Assembly: GCF_001421535.1 (NCBI RefSeq)
Contig: NZ_LMKN01000001.1
Location: 930,001 to 994,000 of the forward strand
Origin: Sphingomonas sp. Leaf20
GTDB taxonomy: Bacteria > Pseudomonadota > Alphaproteobacteria > Sphingomonadales > Sphingomonadaceae
Reading direction: 5' to 3'
Length of the DNA stretch: 64,000 nt
The position numbers were made by a program, and so were the translations under genes. This document shows, one piece after another, positions 1 to 9,573 of this stretch (its first letter is position 1; each line of letters starts with the position of its first letter). Under the pieces are notes generated by a model. It worked only from the letters and a program-made list of their open reading frames with translations. It ran no database searches and was not told the origin of the DNA.

Positions 1-963
<963 letters not shown>

Positions 964-1176
964 GCATCGCGCGGCACGCACTTGATCGAGATTGGTTCCA
1001 TTCGCGCGTGATCGGCGCGCGAGCGTGGCTTTTTTGCAACGCAATATGACGGAGTGCATCGCGTGCAACTCGCGACTCGCCAATGTCATGGAACCGAAAT
1101 ATTTGGGGCGCAGGGGCGCGGCTGACCGAACGACACGTCGCGGATCTCGAGCAAAAGCTCAAAGGGGACATTTCTA

Positions 1177-4100
1177 ATGCGTAACAACCTTTTCCTGGGT
1201 GCGGCGGCGATTGCGCTGATCGCACCGATGGCCGCATCGGCACAGGAGACGACCGCCACGATCCGCGGCTCCGTACAGTCGGCGGGCGCGCCCGTCGGTG
1301 CGGCAACCGTCACGATCACCCATGTCCCGTCGGGCTCGCGCTCGACCGCCACGACCGACGCGAACGGCACGTTCACGGCAACCGGTCTCCGGTCGGGTGG
1401 CCCCTTCACCGTCGACGTCACGTCGGCGCAGGGTAACAGCAGCGTCACCGACATCTACACCGTCATCGGCCAGCCCTTCGATCTCCCCATCGAACTCGCA
1501 GCGGGCGGCAATGCGGAGAGCGAAGAGATCGTCATCACCGCGTCGTCGATCCGTGGCGCCGGCACCTCGTCGGACGGCCCCCAGACGGTGCTCAGCGCGC
1601 GCGACATCGCCAAGGTCGCCTCGGTGAACCGCGACATCCGCGACATCCAGCGTCGCGACCCGTTCGCCACGCTCGATCTGTCGAACAACCGCGCCGTCAG
1701 CTTTGCTGGCAGCAACCCGCGCTTCAACCGCTTCTCGATCAACGGCGTCTCGGTCAGCGACAATTTCGGTCTGAACCCCGATGCCAGCCCGACCGCGCGC
1801 GGCCCGATCCCGTATGATGCGATCGCGCAGGTTTCGGTCTCGATCGCGCCGTATGACTTCCGCCAGGGCAATTTTCAGGGCGGCGCGATCGACGCCACGC
1901 TCGCGTCCGGCACCAACGAATTCCACGGCACGGGCTTCTATTCACAGAACACCGACGGGCTGTACGGCGAGCGGATCGGGTCGTTCAAGCGCCCCGCGAC
2001 CAGCTTCAAGTCCGAGACCTACGGCGCGACGCTGTCGGGCCCGATCATCAAGGACAAGCTGTTCTTCATGGTCTCGGCCGAGCGCAACACCGAAGCGCGC
2101 CCGCTGACCGTGTCGTCGCCATCGCAGGTGCCGTTCGGCACCGGCTTCCTGACCGAGGCGCAGGTGACCAACGTCGCCAACATCGCGCAGTCGGTCTATG
2201 GTTATGACGCCGGCCAGATCCTGACGATCGCGCAGCAGAAGGACGAGAAGATCGTCGGCAAGCTCGACTGGAACATCACCGATGGCCAGAAGCTCGCTCT
2301 GTCCTACGTCAACGCGTTCGACTCGTTCGTCGTCAGCGGCAGCAACTCCGTCAACAACGCGACCCCCGGCTTCTCGCTGGATTCGAACGGGTACAAGCTC
2401 GGCGAATTGCTCCGTGCCGGCATCGCGCAGCTGAACTCGGACTGGAGCGACACCTTCTCGACCGAAATCCGCGGTACCTACAAGCGCTATACGCGTACGC
2501 GTGACCCGCTGCGCGGCAACGACTTCGCGCAGTTCCGCGTCTGCCTCGATCCGAACTCGGTCGGCAGCGCCGGCGGGCAGCTGACGTGCAGCACGGGCAC
2601 CCCAATCATCACCTTCGGTCCCGACAGCGCCAGCCAGTCGAACACCTTCGCGACCGAGACGTTCGGCGGCTCGGCGCTGGCCAACGTCACGGCCGGTGAC
2701 CACAGCATCCGCCTGCTCGGCGAGTTCGCGCATGTCACGATCAACAACCTGTTCCTGCAGAACACCGCCGGTAACTATTATTTCGACTCGATCGCGGACT
2801 TCCAGGCGCGCCGGGCGAACTCGGTCACCTATCAGGATGCGGTCTCGCTCAACACCGCCGACGCCGCCGCGGACTTCGGGTATCAGCAGTACACGTTCGG
2901 CGTGCAGGACAGCTGGCGCGTCAGCGACACGCTGAACCTGACCTATGGCGCGCGCTACGACCTGTACGACATGCAGAGCCGCGTTCCCGCCAACGCCAAC
3001 TTCCAGAGCCGCGTCGGCTTCACCAACACCAAGACCTTCAAGGGCCTCGGCGCGTTCCAGCCGCGCATCAGCTTCGACTTCAAGACCCCCGTCTCGGGCC
3101 TGAAGCTGCGCGGCGGTGCGGGCGTGTTCGCGGGCGGCGCTCCTGACGTCTATCTGTCGAACAGCTTCTCGAACACCGGCGTCGTCACCAACCAGGTGAA
3201 CGTGACGCGCACCGCCAGTGGCCTGTCGGGGTACAACCAGCCGCTCGCGGTTGGCGACGCCGCGCTCAACAACGTCAACGGTGCGGCCATCCCGGCGGCG
3301 CTGTCGGGCTTCCTGTCGACCAACACCGGATCGCTGTCGACCGCGCCCGTGAACGCGATCGCACCCGGCTTCGACCTCCCGTCGACGCTCAAGGCGACGC
3401 TGTCGGCGGATTACGACCTGTTCGGCATCCAGTTCGGCGCCGACTATATCTACTCGCAGGTCATCCAGCAGGTTCAGTTCAGCGACGCACGCTCGGTCGT
3501 TGTCGGGCGCCTGCCCGATGGTCGCCCGCGCTATGCCGCTCGGACCAGCGCCGGCGGGATCAGCTTCACCGATACGAACACCGACATCGTGCTCGGCAAC
3601 ACGGACCGTGGTCGTGGCCATGTGTTCGACGTCCGCGCCGCCAAGACGTTCGACTGGGGCCTGTCGCTCGGCGGCAGCTACACCTGGCAGGACGTGAAGG
3701 ACGCGACGCCCGCCACCTCGTCGACCGCGCTGTCGAACTATGGCAACGGCGCGATGGTCGATCCGAACTTCGCCGCCTATGGCCGCTCGAACGACGAGAC
3801 GCGTTGGGCGTTCAAGTATAACATCGGCTTCGATCACGCGTTCTTCGGCGACTATCGTACCGCGATCCAGCTGTTCGGCGAGACGCGTGCGGGCCGCAAC
3901 TACAGCTTCACGATGATCGATCAGGCTTCGAACGGCTCGTCGGCGCGCAGCCCGGTGTTCGGCACGCTGTCGAACAACAACCGCTATCTGCTCTACGTAC
4001 CGACCGGCGCCAATGATCCGCTCGTGAGCTACGACAACGCGAACACGCAGACGCAGCTCGAGGGCCTCATCAGCAACACCGAGCTGAACAAGTATCGCGG

Positions 4101-4476
4101 CCGGATCGCGGGTCGCAACATTGCCCGCAGCCGCGCCTTCACGCGCATCGATCTCCACCTCGAGCAGGAGGTTCCGACCTTCATCGGAAAGTCGCGCGTC
4201 ACGCTGTTCGGCGATATCGAGAACCTGCCGAACCTGCTCAACAGCAAGTGGGGCGGCCTGCGTCAGCTCGCCTTCCCGTCCACCGCATCGGTCGTCACGG
4301 TTCAGTGCCTTGCCGTTGCGACCCCGACGGGTGCCACGGCTGTCCCCAACGCGAACGCGGGCCAGACCTGCGCCCAGTATCGCTACTCGTCGTTCCGCGA
4401 GCCTGCGACCGCCGTGTCGCCGGTGTTCAACGGATCGCTTTACCTGATCCGTCTCGGCGCGCGCTTCACCTTCTAA
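1177..4476 (+). CDS. Oar-like TonB-dependent receptor with carboxypeptidase-regulatory-like domain
   Basis: Encodes a 1099-residue outer-membrane receptor. A signal peptide (cleavage probably after ASA at residue 22) is followed by a CarboxypepD_reg-like beta-sandwich (about 25-95), a TonB plug (about 115-250) and a long beta-barrel that ends in RLGARFTF, the aromatic C-terminal signal for barrel assembly. This layout is that of Oar-type receptors. The substrate cannot be read from sequence; a large substrate such as peptide or protein is often assumed for the family. The start is preceded by AAGGGGA at good spacing. It is monocistronic, with a strong terminator just downstream. The two-component pair that follows may sense something related, but nothing in the sequence proves a link. 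Confidence 0.93.
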   Translation: MRNNLFLGAAAIALIAPMAASAQETTATIRGSVQSAGAPVGAATVTITHVPSGSRSTATTDANGTFTATGLRSGGPFTVDVTSAQGNSSVTDIYTVIGQPFDLPIELAAGGNAESEEIVITASSIRGAGTSSDGPQTVLSARDIAKVASVNRDIRDIQRRDPFATLDLSNNRAVSFAGSNPRFNRFSINGVSVSDNFGLNPDASPTARGPIPYDAIAQVSVSIAPYDFRQGNFQGGAIDATLASGTNEFHGTGFYSQNTDGLYGERIGSFKRPATSFKSETYGATLSGPIIKDKLFFMVSAERNTEARPLTVSSPSQVPFGTGFLTEAQVTNVANIAQSVYGYDAGQILTIAQQKDEKIVGKLDWNITDGQKLALSYVNAFDSFVVSGSNSVNNATPGFSLDSNGYKLGELLRAGIAQLNSDWSDTFSTEIRGTYKRYTRTRDPLRGNDFAQFRVCLDPNSVGSAGGQLTCSTGTPIITFGPDSASQSNTFATETFGGSALANVTAGDHSIRLLGEFAHVTINNLFLQNTAGNYYFDSIADFQARRANSVTYQDAVSLNTADAAADFGYQQYTFGVQDSWRVSDTLNLTYGARYDLYDMQSRVPANANFQSRVGFTNTKTFKGLGAFQPRISFDFKTPVSGLKLRGGAGVFAGGAPDVYLSNSFSNTGVVTNQVNVTRTASGLSGYNQPLAVGDAALNNVNGAAIPAALSGFLSTNTGSLSTAPVNAIAPGFDLPSTLKATLSADYDLFGIQFGADYIYSQVIQQVQFSDARSVVVGRLPDGRPRYAARTSAGGISFTDTNTDIVLGNTDRGRGHVFDVRAAKTFDWGLSLGGSYTWQDVKDATPATSSTALSNYGNGAMVDPNFAAYGRSNDETRWAFKYNIGFDHAFFGDYRTAIQLFGETRAGRNYSFTMIDQASNGSSARSPVFGTLSNNNRYLLYVPTGANDPLVSYDNANTQTQLEGLISNTELNKYRGRIAGRNIARSRAFTRIDLHLEQEVPTFIGKSRVTLFGDIENLPNLLNSKWGGLRQLAFPSTASVVTVQCLAVATPTGATAVPNANAGQTCAQYRYSSFREPATAVSPVFNGSLYLIRLGARFTF

Positions 4477-4503
4477 GCGTCGCGATGGCCTGACCGGTCA
4501 TGA

Positions 4504-4535
4504 GGCCGCCGTTCCCCCGGGAACGGCGGCCTTTT
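4504..4535 (+). terminator. Rho-independent terminator after the Oar-like receptor
   Basis: A 13-bp perfect inverted repeat (GGCCGCCGTTCCC and its complement) with a two-base loop is followed by TTTT. It lies 27 bases after the receptor stop codon. Confidence 0.85.
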
Positions 4536-4648
4536 CGTGCCCGCCCCTCCACCAGCCCCCCCGGCGCAGCACCCCGTCTGCGAAAAACACCAATACCCCC
4601 AAGCCCTTTTGCGCGCGCCGCCGCCGCCGTGTAAGACCGCGGCCAATC

Positions 4649-5827
4649 ATGGCCAGTTCTCCCGCCCCGCCCCCCGGCACCGCCGCCGGCAAGACCCCCG
4701 CCGCACCGCCTGCCGCGTATCCCGGCACGACGCCGCGCCTGCCCTTTTCGGCGCGGCCGTTCTTCGAGAACAAGGCGCGCGCGTTCTGGACGCTGCAGGC
4801 GGTCGGGTGGAGCGGCTATCTCATGCTGCGCGGCGTCTCGTCGGTGTCGAACGGGCTCACGCTCACCTCGATCATCCCCGTCATCATCGAGGCGATCGTC
4901 GGCTATTGCATCACATTGCTGCTCTCGACGATGTACGGCTATTATCGCCGCATCCCGCGCCTCATCGGGCTGTTCCTGACGATCGCGACGCTGGCGGCCG
5001 CGACCTTCCTCTACGCGGTGCTCGACGCGTTTTCCTTCTCGTTCATCCAGACCGCGACGCCCGGGATCACGATCACGCGGATGCTCGGCTTCGTGTTCCT
5101 CAACTTCGTCACGCTGGCGGGCTGGTCGGCGCTGTATTTCGGGATCAACTTCTACCTGATCGTCGAGCAGCAGATCGATCAGATGGAGCATCTCGAGAAC
5201 CAGGCGTCGTCGGCGCAGCTCGCGATGCTGCGCTATCAGCTCAATCCGCATTTCCTGTTCAACACGCTCAACTCGATCTCGACGCTGGTGCTGCTCAAAC
5301 AGACCGAGCGCGCGAACGCGATGCTGTCGCGGCTGTCGTCGTTCCTGCGCTATACGCTGGCGAACGAGCCGACCGCGCACGTCACCGTCGCGCAGGAGGT
5401 CGACCAGCTGAAGCTGTATCTGGAGATCGAGAAGATGCGCTTCGAGGACCGGATGCGCCCCAAATTCGACATCGATCCGCGCGCCGAACGCGCGCGCCTG
5501 CCGTCGCTGCTGCTTCAGCCGCTGGTCGAGAACGCGATCAAATATGCGGTCACGCCGCAGGAAGAGGGCGCGGAAATCTGTGTTACCGTGCGGCTGGCCG
5601 GGGAACGGGTGCAGATCGCCGTATCCGATACCGGACCGGGCTTGATCGATGGCCGGATCAGTCCAAGCCTTTCCACCGGCGTGGGGCTCGCTAATATTAG
5701 AGACAGGTTGGTGCAGGCATATGGGCCCGACCATCGTTTTGAAACCCGCTCCACGCCCGCTGGGGGCTTCTCGGTCGAGATCGAGATTCCCTATCAGCTT
5801 GAAGACGTGAACAGAGAGGCCGCATGA
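4649..5827 (+). CDS. LytS/YpdA-type sensor histidine kinase
   Basis: A 392-residue membrane kinase of the His_kinase (LytS/YehU) family. After a proline- and alanine-rich cytoplasmic N-terminus there are about four membrane segments (about 48-175), a short coiled stretch, the phospho-acceptor motif NPHFLFNTLNS with His201, and an HATPase domain (about 295-385) containing the N box NAIKYAV and the G boxes DTGPGL and GVGLANIRDRL. There is no recognisable extracellular sensor domain, so the signal is unknown. The stop codon overlaps the start of the response regulator gene (ATGA), so the two are translationally coupled and almost certainly work as a pair. The upstream start codon has no obvious Shine-Dalgarno sequence. 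Confidence 0.92.
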   Translation: MASSPAPPPGTAAGKTPAAPPAAYPGTTPRLPFSARPFFENKARAFWTLQAVGWSGYLMLRGVSSVSNGLTLTSIIPVIIEAIVGYCITLLLSTMYGYYRRIPRLIGLFLTIATLAAATFLYAVLDAFSFSFIQTATPGITITRMLGFVFLNFVTLAGWSALYFGINFYLIVEQQIDQMEHLENQASSAQLAMLRYQLNPHFLFNTLNSISTLVLLKQTERANAMLSRLSSFLRYTLANEPTAHVTVAQEVDQLKLYLEIEKMRFEDRMRPKFDIDPRAERARLPSLLLQPLVENAIKYAVTPQEEGAEICVTVRLAGERVQIAVSDTGPGLIDGRISPSLSTGVGLANIRDRLVQAYGPDHRFETRSTPAGGFSVEIEIPYQLEDVNREAA

Positions 5828-6621
5828 CCATCCGTACCATTCTCGTCGACGACGAGCCGTTGGCGATCCAGGGGCTCGAACTGCGCCTCCAGGCGCATGA
5901 AGACGTCGAGATCATCGAAAAATGCTCGAACGGCCGCGAGGCGATTCGTGCGATCAAGACGCACAAGCCCGATCTCGTCTTCCTCGATATCCAGATGCCG
6001 GGCTTTGACGGCTTCTCCGTCGTGCAAGGCCTGATGGAGGTCGAGCCGCCCTTGTTCGTCTTCGTCACCGCCTATTCCGACCACGCACTGCGCGCGTTCG
6101 AGGCGCAGGCGGTCGATTATCTGATGAAGCCCGTCGAGGAATCGCGGCTCGCCGACACGATCGAGCGCGTCCGCCAGCGTCTCTCGGAAAAGCGCGGCGT
6201 CGAGGAAGTCGACCGGTTGCGCGAAGTGCTCGCCGACGTCGCCCCCGATGCCGCGGCCGACATGCCCGACGGCGACGCGGTCTCTGCCAACCGCTTCGAA
6301 AAGCTCATCAACATCAAGGATCGCGGCCAGATCTTCCGCGTCGACGTCGACACGATCGAGCGGATCGATGCGGCGGGCGATTACATGTGCATCTATACCG
6401 GCGACAACACGCTGATCCTGCGCGAGACGATGAAGGACCTCGAAAAGCGCCTCGACCCGCGCCGCTTCCAGCGCGTCCACCGCTCGACGATCGTCAACCT
6501 CGACCTCGTCAAGCAGGTCAAGCCGCATACCAACGGCGAATGCTTCCTGGTGCTGAACTCGGGCGCGAGCGTAAAGGTCTCGCGCTCCTACCGCGACGTC
6601 GTGGCACGCTTCGTCCACTGA
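5824..6621 (+). CDS. LytTR-family response regulator
   Basis: A 265-residue response regulator: receiver domain (1-120) with the acidic pair Asp9/Asp10, phospho-acceptor Asp55 in FLDIQMPG and the conserved lysine in LMKPVE, then a linker and a LytTR DNA-binding domain (about 165-262) with the typical FQRVHRSTIVNL core. LytTR domains bind direct repeats with their beta-strands. The gene overlaps the kinase gene by four bases. Its targets are not evident; the neighbouring Oar-like receptor is one candidate. It is followed directly by the tandem repeat array. Confidence 0.93.
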   Translation: MTIRTILVDDEPLAIQGLELRLQAHEDVEIIEKCSNGREAIRAIKTHKPDLVFLDIQMPGFDGFSVVQGLMEVEPPLFVFVTAYSDHALRAFEAQAVDYLMKPVEESRLADTIERVRQRLSEKRGVEEVDRLREVLADVAPDAAADMPDGDAVSANRFEKLINIKDRGQIFRVDVDTIERIDAAGDYMCIYTGDNTLILRETMKDLEKRLDPRRFQRVHRSTIVNLDLVKQVKPHTNGECFLVLNSGASVKVSRSYRDVVARFVH

Positions 6622-6634
6622 TCCATCCCCCCGC

Positions 6635-7386
6635 CGTCACCCTGACGAAAGTCAGGACCCAGAGCCGCAAGCGCCCCGCCCGCAACCCTGGATCCTGACC
6701 TCCGTCAGGATGACGGCAAGCATGGGGCGGCCGCCGCGGGCCAAGAACCCATGCGGCCTCGCTGCGAACCCACGCCCCGCACCCCGACCAGCAAAACCCC
6801 CGTCATCCTGACGAAAGTCAGGACCCAGAGCCGCAAGCGCCCCCACCCGTAACCCTGGATCCTGACCTCCGTCAGGATGACGGCAAGCATGGGGCGGCCG
6901 CCGCGAACCAAGCAACCAAGCCGGCCTCGCCGCGAATCCAAACCCCGCAACCCGACCATCCAAACCCCCGTCATCCTGACGAAAGTCAGGATCCAGAGCC
7001 CCAACCCCCACCGCCCGCAACCCTGGATCCTGACCTCCGACAGGATGACGACAGGCGTGGGACAGCCGCCGCGAACCAAGCAACCAAGCGGCCTCGCTGC
7101 GAACCCACGCCCCGCAGCCCGACCATCCAACCCCCCCGTCATCCTGACGAAAGTCAGGATCCAGAGCCCCAACCGCCCCCGCCCGCAACCCTGGATCCCG
7201 ACCTCCGTCAGGATGACGACAAGCGTGGGGCAGCCGCCGCGAACCAAGCACCCATGCGGCCTCGCTGCGAATCCACGCCCCGCACCCCGACCAGCAAAAA
7301 CCCCCGTCATCCTGACGAAAGTCAGGATCCAGAGCCCCAACCGCCACCGCCCGCAACTCTGGATCCTGACCTCCGTCAGGATGACG
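6635..7386. repeat. Tandem array of five ~168-bp units, each with a two-hairpin REP-like element
   Basis: Five copies of an ~82-bp palindromic element begin at 6635, 6801, 6969, 7137 and 7305, a period of 166-168 bp, so the sequence between the elements is repeated too. Each element starts CGTCA(T/C)CCTGAC-GAAA-GTCAGG (hairpin with a GAAA tetraloop), continues to CCAGAGCC, and ends with CTGGATCC and a second hairpin (CTGAC/GTCAG) and ATGACG. The region holds no gene; open frames through it are translations of the repeat. Confidence 0.9.
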
Positions 7387-7499
7387 GCAAACGTGGGGCG
7401 GCGGCCGTGGGCGAAAGCAACCGGGCCGACCCGGTACGACCCCGCCCCCTCACCCCGCCCCCTCGTAAAACCGTGCTGCATCTGCTAACGCCCGCGGCC

Positions 7500-9368
7500 A
7501 TGCTGAACCTGAACAATATCACGGTGCGCCTTGGCGGACGCGTTATCCTCGATGGCGCCAGTGCCGCATTGCCGCCGGGCAGCCGAGTCGGGCTGATCGG
7601 GCGCAACGGCGCGGGCAAGTCGACGATGGTGCGCGTGATCGCAGGCCAGCTCGAACCCGATGACGGCTCCGCGGACATGCCGAAAGGCGCGCGCATCGGC
7701 TATCTCGCGCAGGAAGCGCCGCACGGCGTGAAGACGCCGTTCGAGACCGTGCTCGAGGCCGATCTCGAACGCGCCGCGCTGATGCTCGAGAGCGAGACGA
7801 GCGAGGATCCCGATCGCCTCGGCGACGTGTACGAGCGGCTGATCGCGATCGACGCCTACACCGCGCCCGCGCGCGCCGCGCAGATCCTGCTCGGCCTCGG
7901 CTTCGACGAGGAGATGCAGGCGCGCACGCTCGACAGCTTCTCGGGTGGCTGGAAGATGCGCGTCGCGCTCGCCGCGCTGCTGTTCTCGCAGCCCGACCTG
8001 CTGCTGCTCGACGAGCCGTCGAACCATCTCGATCTCGAAGCGGTGATGTGGCTCGAGGACTTCCTCAAAAGCTACAAGGCGACGATCGTCGTCGTCAGCC
8101 ACGAGCGCGATTTCCTCAACAACGTCGTCGATCACATCCTGCATCTGCAGGGCGGCAAGATCACGCTCTATCCCGGCGGCTATGACGCGTTCGAGCGCCA
8201 GCGCGCCGAGCGCCTCGCGCAGATCGAGGCGGCACGCGCCAACCAGGCGGTGCAGCGCGAGAAGCTCCAGGAATATATCGCCAAGAACAGCGCGCGCGCC
8301 TCGACCGCCAAGCAGGCCCAGTCGCGCCAGAAGATGCTGTCCAAGATGCAGCCGATCGCCGAGAGCTACAACGATCCCACGCTCTCGTTCGGCTTCCCCA
8401 ACCCGACCGAGCTGCGTCCGCCGCTGATCACGCTCGACATGGCGACGGTCGGCTATGCCGACGTGCCGATCCTCAAGCGGCTCAACATGCGGCTCGATCC
8501 CGACGACCGCGTTGCGCTGCTCGGGCGCAACGGCAACGGCAAGACCACGCTCGCGCGGCTGCTCGCGGCACAGCTGACGCCGATGGACGGCGAGATGGCG
8601 TCGTCGGGCAAGATGAAGGTCGGCTATTTCACGCAGTATCAGGTCGAGGAACTCGACCCGACCGACACGCCGATCGAGCATATGTCGCACCTGATGAAGG
8701 GCGCGACGCCCGCCGCGGTGCGCGGCCAGCTCGGCCGGTTCGGCTTTTCGGGCGACAAGGCGACGACCAAGGTCGGCAAGCTGTCGGGTGGCGAACGCGC
8801 GCGCCTCGCACTCGCGCTGATCACGCGCGACGCGCCGCATCTGCTCATCCTCGACGAGCCGACCAACCATCTCGACGTCGATGCGCGCGAGGCGCTCGTC
8901 CAGGCGCTCAACGCCTATACCGGCGCCGTCGTGCTCGTCAGCCATGACCGCCACATGCTCGAACTGACCGCCGACCGCCTCGTGCTGGTCGACGACGGCA
9001 CCGCGAAGGAATTCGACGGCAGCCTCGACGATTACATCGCGTTCGTGCTCAAGGGCGACGCGGGCAAGGGCGATGCCGCGTCGAAGGCCGACAAGAAGGC
9101 GGGCAAGAAGGCCGCCGCGGACGCGAAGAGCAACGACGCCGCGCTGCGCAAGGCGCTCCGCGAGGTCGAGGAGCAGACCGCCAAGTTCACCAAGGAACGC
9201 AACGCGATCGACCGCGCGATGATCGACCCGGCAAATGCCGAGCCGCGCTTCTCGCGGATGTCGATGGGCGACCTCAGCAAGCGCCGCGCCGAGGTTAACG
9301 CCAAGCTCGAGGCAAGCGAAGCCAAGTGGCTCGAGGCCAGCGAAGCGCTCGAATCGATCGCCGCCTGA
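7500..9368 (+). CDS. ABC-F family ATPase (Uup/YheS type)
   Basis: A 622-residue soluble protein with two ABC ATPase domains and no membrane segments, as in the ABC-F family that acts on ribosomes to ease translation stalls. Domain 1 has GRNGAGKST, signature SGGWKMR and Walker B LLLLDEPSNHLD; domain 2 has GRNGNGKTT, SGGERAR and LLILDEPTNHLD. The linker of about 80 residues between them corresponds to the ABC_tran_Xtn (P-site tRNA interaction motif). A lysine- and alanine-rich, coiled C-terminal tail (about 515-620) resembles that of Uup/YheS. The start is the first Met before the conserved N-terminus; the frame is open further upstream, but only through repeat DNA. No clear ribosome binding site is seen. 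Confidence 0.93.
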   Translation: MLNLNNITVRLGGRVILDGASAALPPGSRVGLIGRNGAGKSTMVRVIAGQLEPDDGSADMPKGARIGYLAQEAPHGVKTPFETVLEADLERAALMLESETSEDPDRLGDVYERLIAIDAYTAPARAAQILLGLGFDEEMQARTLDSFSGGWKMRVALAALLFSQPDLLLLDEPSNHLDLEAVMWLEDFLKSYKATIVVVSHERDFLNNVVDHILHLQGGKITLYPGGYDAFERQRAERLAQIEAARANQAVQREKLQEYIAKNSARASTAKQAQSRQKMLSKMQPIAESYNDPTLSFGFPNPTELRPPLITLDMATVGYADVPILKRLNMRLDPDDRVALLGRNGNGKTTLARLLAAQLTPMDGEMASSGKMKVGYFTQYQVEELDPTDTPIEHMSHLMKGATPAAVRGQLGRFGFSGDKATTKVGKLSGGERARLALALITRDAPHLLILDEPTNHLDVDAREALVQALNAYTGAVVLVSHDRHMLELTADRLVLVDDGTAKEFDGSLDDYIAFVLKGDAGKGDAASKADKKAGKKAAADAKSNDAALRKALREVEEQTAKFTKERNAIDRAMIDPANAEPRFSRMSMGDLSKRRAEVNAKLEASEAKWLEASEALESIAA

Positions 9369-9410
9369 CCCCCGGTGGGGGTGCGAACCCCGTCCGGTCA
9401 CGCCCTCCCG

Positions 9411-9492
9411 CGTCATCCTGACGAAAGTCAGGATCCAGAGCCACGAACGTCCCGCTGAGTTATCCTGGATCCTGACTTTCGTCAGGATGACG
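9411..9492. repeat. Single REP-like element with two identical arms (long palindrome)
   Basis: Same family as the array at 6635-7386, but both arms are of the CCTGAC-GAAA-GTCAGG type, so the outer ~30 bases on each side are a nearly perfect inverted repeat. It lies between the ABC-F gene and the terminator of the convergent receptor gene. Confidence 0.88.
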
Positions 9493-9513
9493 GACGTGAA
9501 CGAAAGCCCCGCC

Positions 9514-9551
9514 AAAAAAAAGGCCGGCCCGCTCACCCGAGCGGACCGGCC
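9514..9551 (-). terminator. Rho-independent terminator of the TonB receptor at 9574-12423
   Basis: Read on the minus strand, a 13-bp stem (GGCCGGTCCGCTC with one G-U pair) and a four-base loop are followed by eight T residues. It lies 22 bases past the receptor stop codon. Confidence 0.9.
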
Positions 9552-9573
9552 TCCCCTTAGCCCTGTCGAACGA

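Noticed and set aside
1942..4158. 738-residue minus-strand frame opposite the Oar-like receptor
   Set aside because: Antisense shadow of the receptor with no recognisable motif or ribosome binding site.
6635..7386. CRISPR array
   Set aside because: Repeats are long two-hairpin palindromes, the sequences between them are also conserved, and no cas genes are present.
6652..7481. Long open frames on both strands through the first repeat array, giving repetitive proteins
   Set aside because: The residues simply repeat with the 168-bp DNA period, there is no start signal, and the DNA is made of hairpin elements.
7485..9536. 683-residue minus-strand frame opposite the ABC-F gene
   Set aside because: Shadow frame; the plus strand carries all ABC motifs.
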